A stretch of DNA of 52,414 nt from Hoeflea sp. Lineage in GTDB: Bacteria; Pseudomonadota; Alphaproteobacteria; Rhizobiales; Rhizobiaceae. The stretch is taken from assembly GCF_002733955.1 (NCBI RefSeq), contig NZ_NVXQ01000032.1, forward strand, positions 1-52,414, read 5' to 3'. Numbering within the stretch: position 1 is the stretch's first letter; each line of letters starts with the position of its first letter. Made by a program: the position numbers and the translations under genes. The notes beneath the pieces were generated by a model, which had not been told where the DNA came from, did no database searches, and saw only the letters and a program-made list of their open reading frames with translations. This document shows positions 50,970 through 52,414 of the stretch, piece by piece.

Positions 50970-52127
50970 ATGTCGCCGTTTGTTTTCAACACCACCAAGA
51001 GCATCCAGTTCGGTGCGGGGTCACTTTCAAGGCTTGGTGAACTGGCTCTGGGCACAATGGGAAACCGCGTGTTTCTCGTCACCGATGCCGGAATGGTGGC
51101 GACAGGCATCGTCGATCAGGCGTTAACGCACCTCAAGGCCGCAGGCGTGGAGGTGACGCTGTTTTCCGACGTCCAGGCTGATCCGCCGGAGGCGGTCATT
51201 CAGACAGCCGCAGACATGGCGCGCGAAGCGGGCGTCGAGGGCGTGATCGGCCTTGGTGGCGGATCGTCGCTCGATGTCGCCAAGCTGGTGGCGTTGCTCG
51301 CCGTCGGAAAGGAAGAGCTGAAGTCGGTCTATGGCGTCGGCAATGCCAAGGGTCCGCGGCTGCCGCTGATCCTGGTGCCGACAACTTCGGGAACAGGTTC
51401 GGAAGTCACGCCCATCTCGATCGTCACCACCGGAAGCTCGGAGAAGATGGGTGTCGTCTCGCCGGTTCTGCTGCCCGATATCGCGCTGCTCGATCCGGAA
51501 CTGACCTATGGCCTCCCGGCGCACGTCACGGCTGCCACCGGCATTGACGCGATGGTGCACGCGATCGAGGCCTATGCCTCCGCCAGCGCCAACAACAATC
51601 CCTTGTCGCGTACGCTCGCGACCCAGGCGCTGGAGCTGATGGGGCCGGCTTTGCTGCGCGCCGTGCAGAACGGCCAGGATGCGGATGCGCGGGCCGACAT
51701 GCTGCTGGGCTCTATGCTGGCCGGACAGGCATTTGCCAATTCGCCGGTGGCAGCGGTTCATGCGCTGGCCTATCCGCTGGGCGGGCATTTCCATATCCCG
51801 CACGGTCTCTCCAATGCGCTGGTGCTGCCGCATGTGTTGCGCTTCAACGCTGTCACCGCCCATCACGCCTATGTTGATCTCGCTCCGCATCTGTTCCCCG
51901 ATCTCGCCTCGCTTGAAGGCCAGGAGCGGGTTGCAGCCTTCTGCGACAGGCTCGCCGCACTTTCCGCTGATTGCGGCCTGCCGCAGACCTTGCGCGACAT
52001 GAAGATCACCGAGGACTGGTTGCCGAAGCTTGCAAGCGACGCCATGAACCAGACGCGGCTGCTGGTCAACAATCCGCGCCCGGTCACCGAGGCCGACGCC
52101 CTGGCGATCTACACGGCAGCCTTCTGA
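50970..52127 (+). CDS. Iron-containing (group III) alcohol dehydrogenase
   Basis: The 385-residue enzyme has the NAD-binding GLGGGSSLDVAKL (about 95-107), PTTSGTGSEVTP (about 137-148), and metal ligands in GIDAMVHAIEAY (Asp and His) and HALAYPLGGHFHIPHGLSN (two His). Group III dehydrogenases act on short diols, lactaldehyde or hydroxy acids, and some are maleylacetate reductases; the substrate is not clear here. GGAGGAG lies 6-7 bases before the ATG. It follows the permease by 79 bases and is directly followed by the remnant of an FAH-family gene. Confidence 0.9.
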   Translation: MSPFVFNTTKSIQFGAGSLSRLGELALGTMGNRVFLVTDAGMVATGIVDQALTHLKAAGVEVTLFSDVQADPPEAVIQTAADMAREAGVEGVIGLGGGSSLDVAKLVALLAVGKEELKSVYGVGNAKGPRLPLILVPTTSGTGSEVTPISIVTTGSSEKMGVVSPVLLPDIALLDPELTYGLPAHVTAATGIDAMVHAIEAYASASANNNPLSRTLATQALELMGPALLRAVQNGQDADARADMLLGSMLAGQAFANSPVAAVHALAYPLGGHFHIPHGLSNALVLPHVLRFNAVTAHHAYVDLAPHLFPDLASLEGQERVAAFCDRLAALSADCGLPQTLRDMKITEDWLPKLASDAMNQTRLLVNNPRPVTEADALAIYTAAF

Positions 52128-52137
52128 GCGCCACGGG

Positions 52138-52350
52138 CTGGTGCTGTTTCTGGGTACGCTGTTTGCTCCGACCCAGGACCGGGACACGCCCGGAGAAGGG
52201 GTCACCCACAAGATCGGCGATACCGTCACGATTGCGACACCTCGGCTTGGCAGCCTGACCAACACGGTGCGGCTGTCGACCGAATGCCCGGAATGGACAT
52301 TCGGGGTCGCCTCTTTTATGCGGAACCTCGCCGCGCGAAACCTTATTTGA
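52138..52350 (+). pseudogene. 3' remnant of a fumarylacetoacetate-hydrolase-family gene
   Basis: The frame translates as FLGTLFAPTQDRD, THKIGDTVTIATPRLG, VRLSTECPEWTFG and MRNLAARNL, the exact C-terminal end of the long FAH-family enzymes that include 2-keto-3-deoxy-pentonate dehydratases (AraD1-like). About 320 upstream residues of such a protein are missing: homology begins within 11 bases of the iron-ADH stop. No start codon with a ribosome binding site is present. The family is often located next to a 2-oxoglutarate-semialdehyde dehydrogenase, as here, so this looks like an original pathway gene that lost its 5' part by deletion or replacement. Confidence 0.72.
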
Positions 52351-52362
52351 CTGGAGTCTTGA

Positions 52363-52414
52363 ATGCTGACTGGAAAACATCTCATTGCCGGAAACTGGGT
52401 TGCCGGTGACGCCA
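52363..52414 (+). CDS. Aldehyde dehydrogenase, N-terminus only (2-oxoglutarate-semialdehyde dehydrogenase-like)
   Basis: The last 17 codons of the window begin MLTGKHLIAGNWVAGDA, which is the typical N-terminus of NADP-dependent 2,5-dioxovalerate (2-oxoglutarate semialdehyde) dehydrogenases. The rest lies outside the window. GGAG is well placed upstream. With the FAH remnant and the sugar transporter it suggests an oxidative, Weimberg-like pathway for a pentose or sugar acid; this is inferred from a short sequence. Confidence 0.6.
   Translation, partial: MLTGKHLIAGNWVAGDA

Noticed and set aside
51123-52385. 420-codon minus-strand frame opposite the iron-type alcohol dehydrogenase and FAH remnant
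   Set aside because: It crosses the end of a clear dehydrogenase and the remnant, without any family motif or ribosome binding site.
1-52414. Mobile element, prophage or CRISPR explanation for the catabolic island
   Set aside because: I found no transposase, integrase, tRNA-end repeat, direct flanking repeat or spaced repeat array. Codon character appears uniform across the window.

Overview
This 52 kb window looks like chromosome or large-replicon DNA from an alphaproteobacterium, most likely of the Hyphomicrobiales (Rhizobiales). The base composition is GC-rich. It carries a DUF982 protein, which is common in that order, and its left third holds repeated promoter-like sites of the alphaproteobacterial general-stress sigma factor (EcfG/RpoE2 type, GGAAC-N17/18-GTT). 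No species can be named from sequence alone. I found no rRNA, tRNA, CRISPR array, insertion sequence or phage gene.

Left third (about 0.4-16.6 kb) is a stress and respiration island. It holds an MscS channel, an FMN reductase-like protein, a BON protein, a type IB topoisomerase behind a DUF982 gene, a periplasmic Cu/Zn superoxide dismutase, a zinc alcohol dehydrogenase with an SRPBCC protein, a stress-type SDR and several small acidic or single-membrane-span proteins. Nine GGAAC...GTT sites sit just upstream of these genes, on both strands, one with a mismatch. The last of them precedes a heme-copper oxidase cluster: CopD/HemJ-like protein, subunit II, a fused subunit I/III, a small membrane protein and a CtaG-type assembly factor. 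Subunit II has lost the CuA ligands, so it resembles a quinol oxidase.

Middle (16.6-45.7 kb) is a catabolic supercluster of four blocks. (i) A minus-strand operon encodes a maleate isomerase-like enzyme, an ICL/PEP-mutase-family lyase, an isochorismatase-fold amidase and an SDR, divergent from a GntR/UTRA regulator. (ii) A seven-gene minus-strand operon encodes an FAD monooxygenase, an AMDase-like protein lacking both catalytic cysteines, a PuuE/imidase-like deacetylase-fold hydrolase, a GntR/FCD regulator, an aldehyde dehydrogenase, an SDR and an MBL hydrolase. It diverges from a branched-chain-type ABC transporter, and two TTGT-N2-ACAA operators lie between them. (iii) A TAXI-type TRAP system follows, whose binding-protein gene is cut by an in-frame TAA. 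(iv) A minus-strand operon encodes LeuC- and LeuD-like dehydratase subunits, a second ICL-family lyase, an L-gulonate/hydroxyacyl dehydrogenase-like protein, a HisD/HpsN-like dehydrogenase and an SDR. It diverges from hyuAB (hydantoinase/oxoprolinase family). Together these suggest uptake and breakdown of a nitrogen heterocycle, cyclic imide or hydantoin through unsaturated C4-C6 dicarboxylates, which are hydrated and then split by a lyase. No complete known pathway fits, and the substrate is not known.

Right end (45.8-52.4 kb) is a sugar-type module: a LacI regulator, a CUT2 ABC transporter, an iron-type alcohol dehydrogenase, a 3' remnant of a fumarylacetoacetate-hydrolase-family gene and the start of an aldehyde dehydrogenase resembling 2-oxoglutarate-semialdehyde dehydrogenase. 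A 14-bp sequence is shared exactly between the lacI-transporter intergenic region and the leuC-hyuA intergenic region. It suggests that one regulator controls both blocks.
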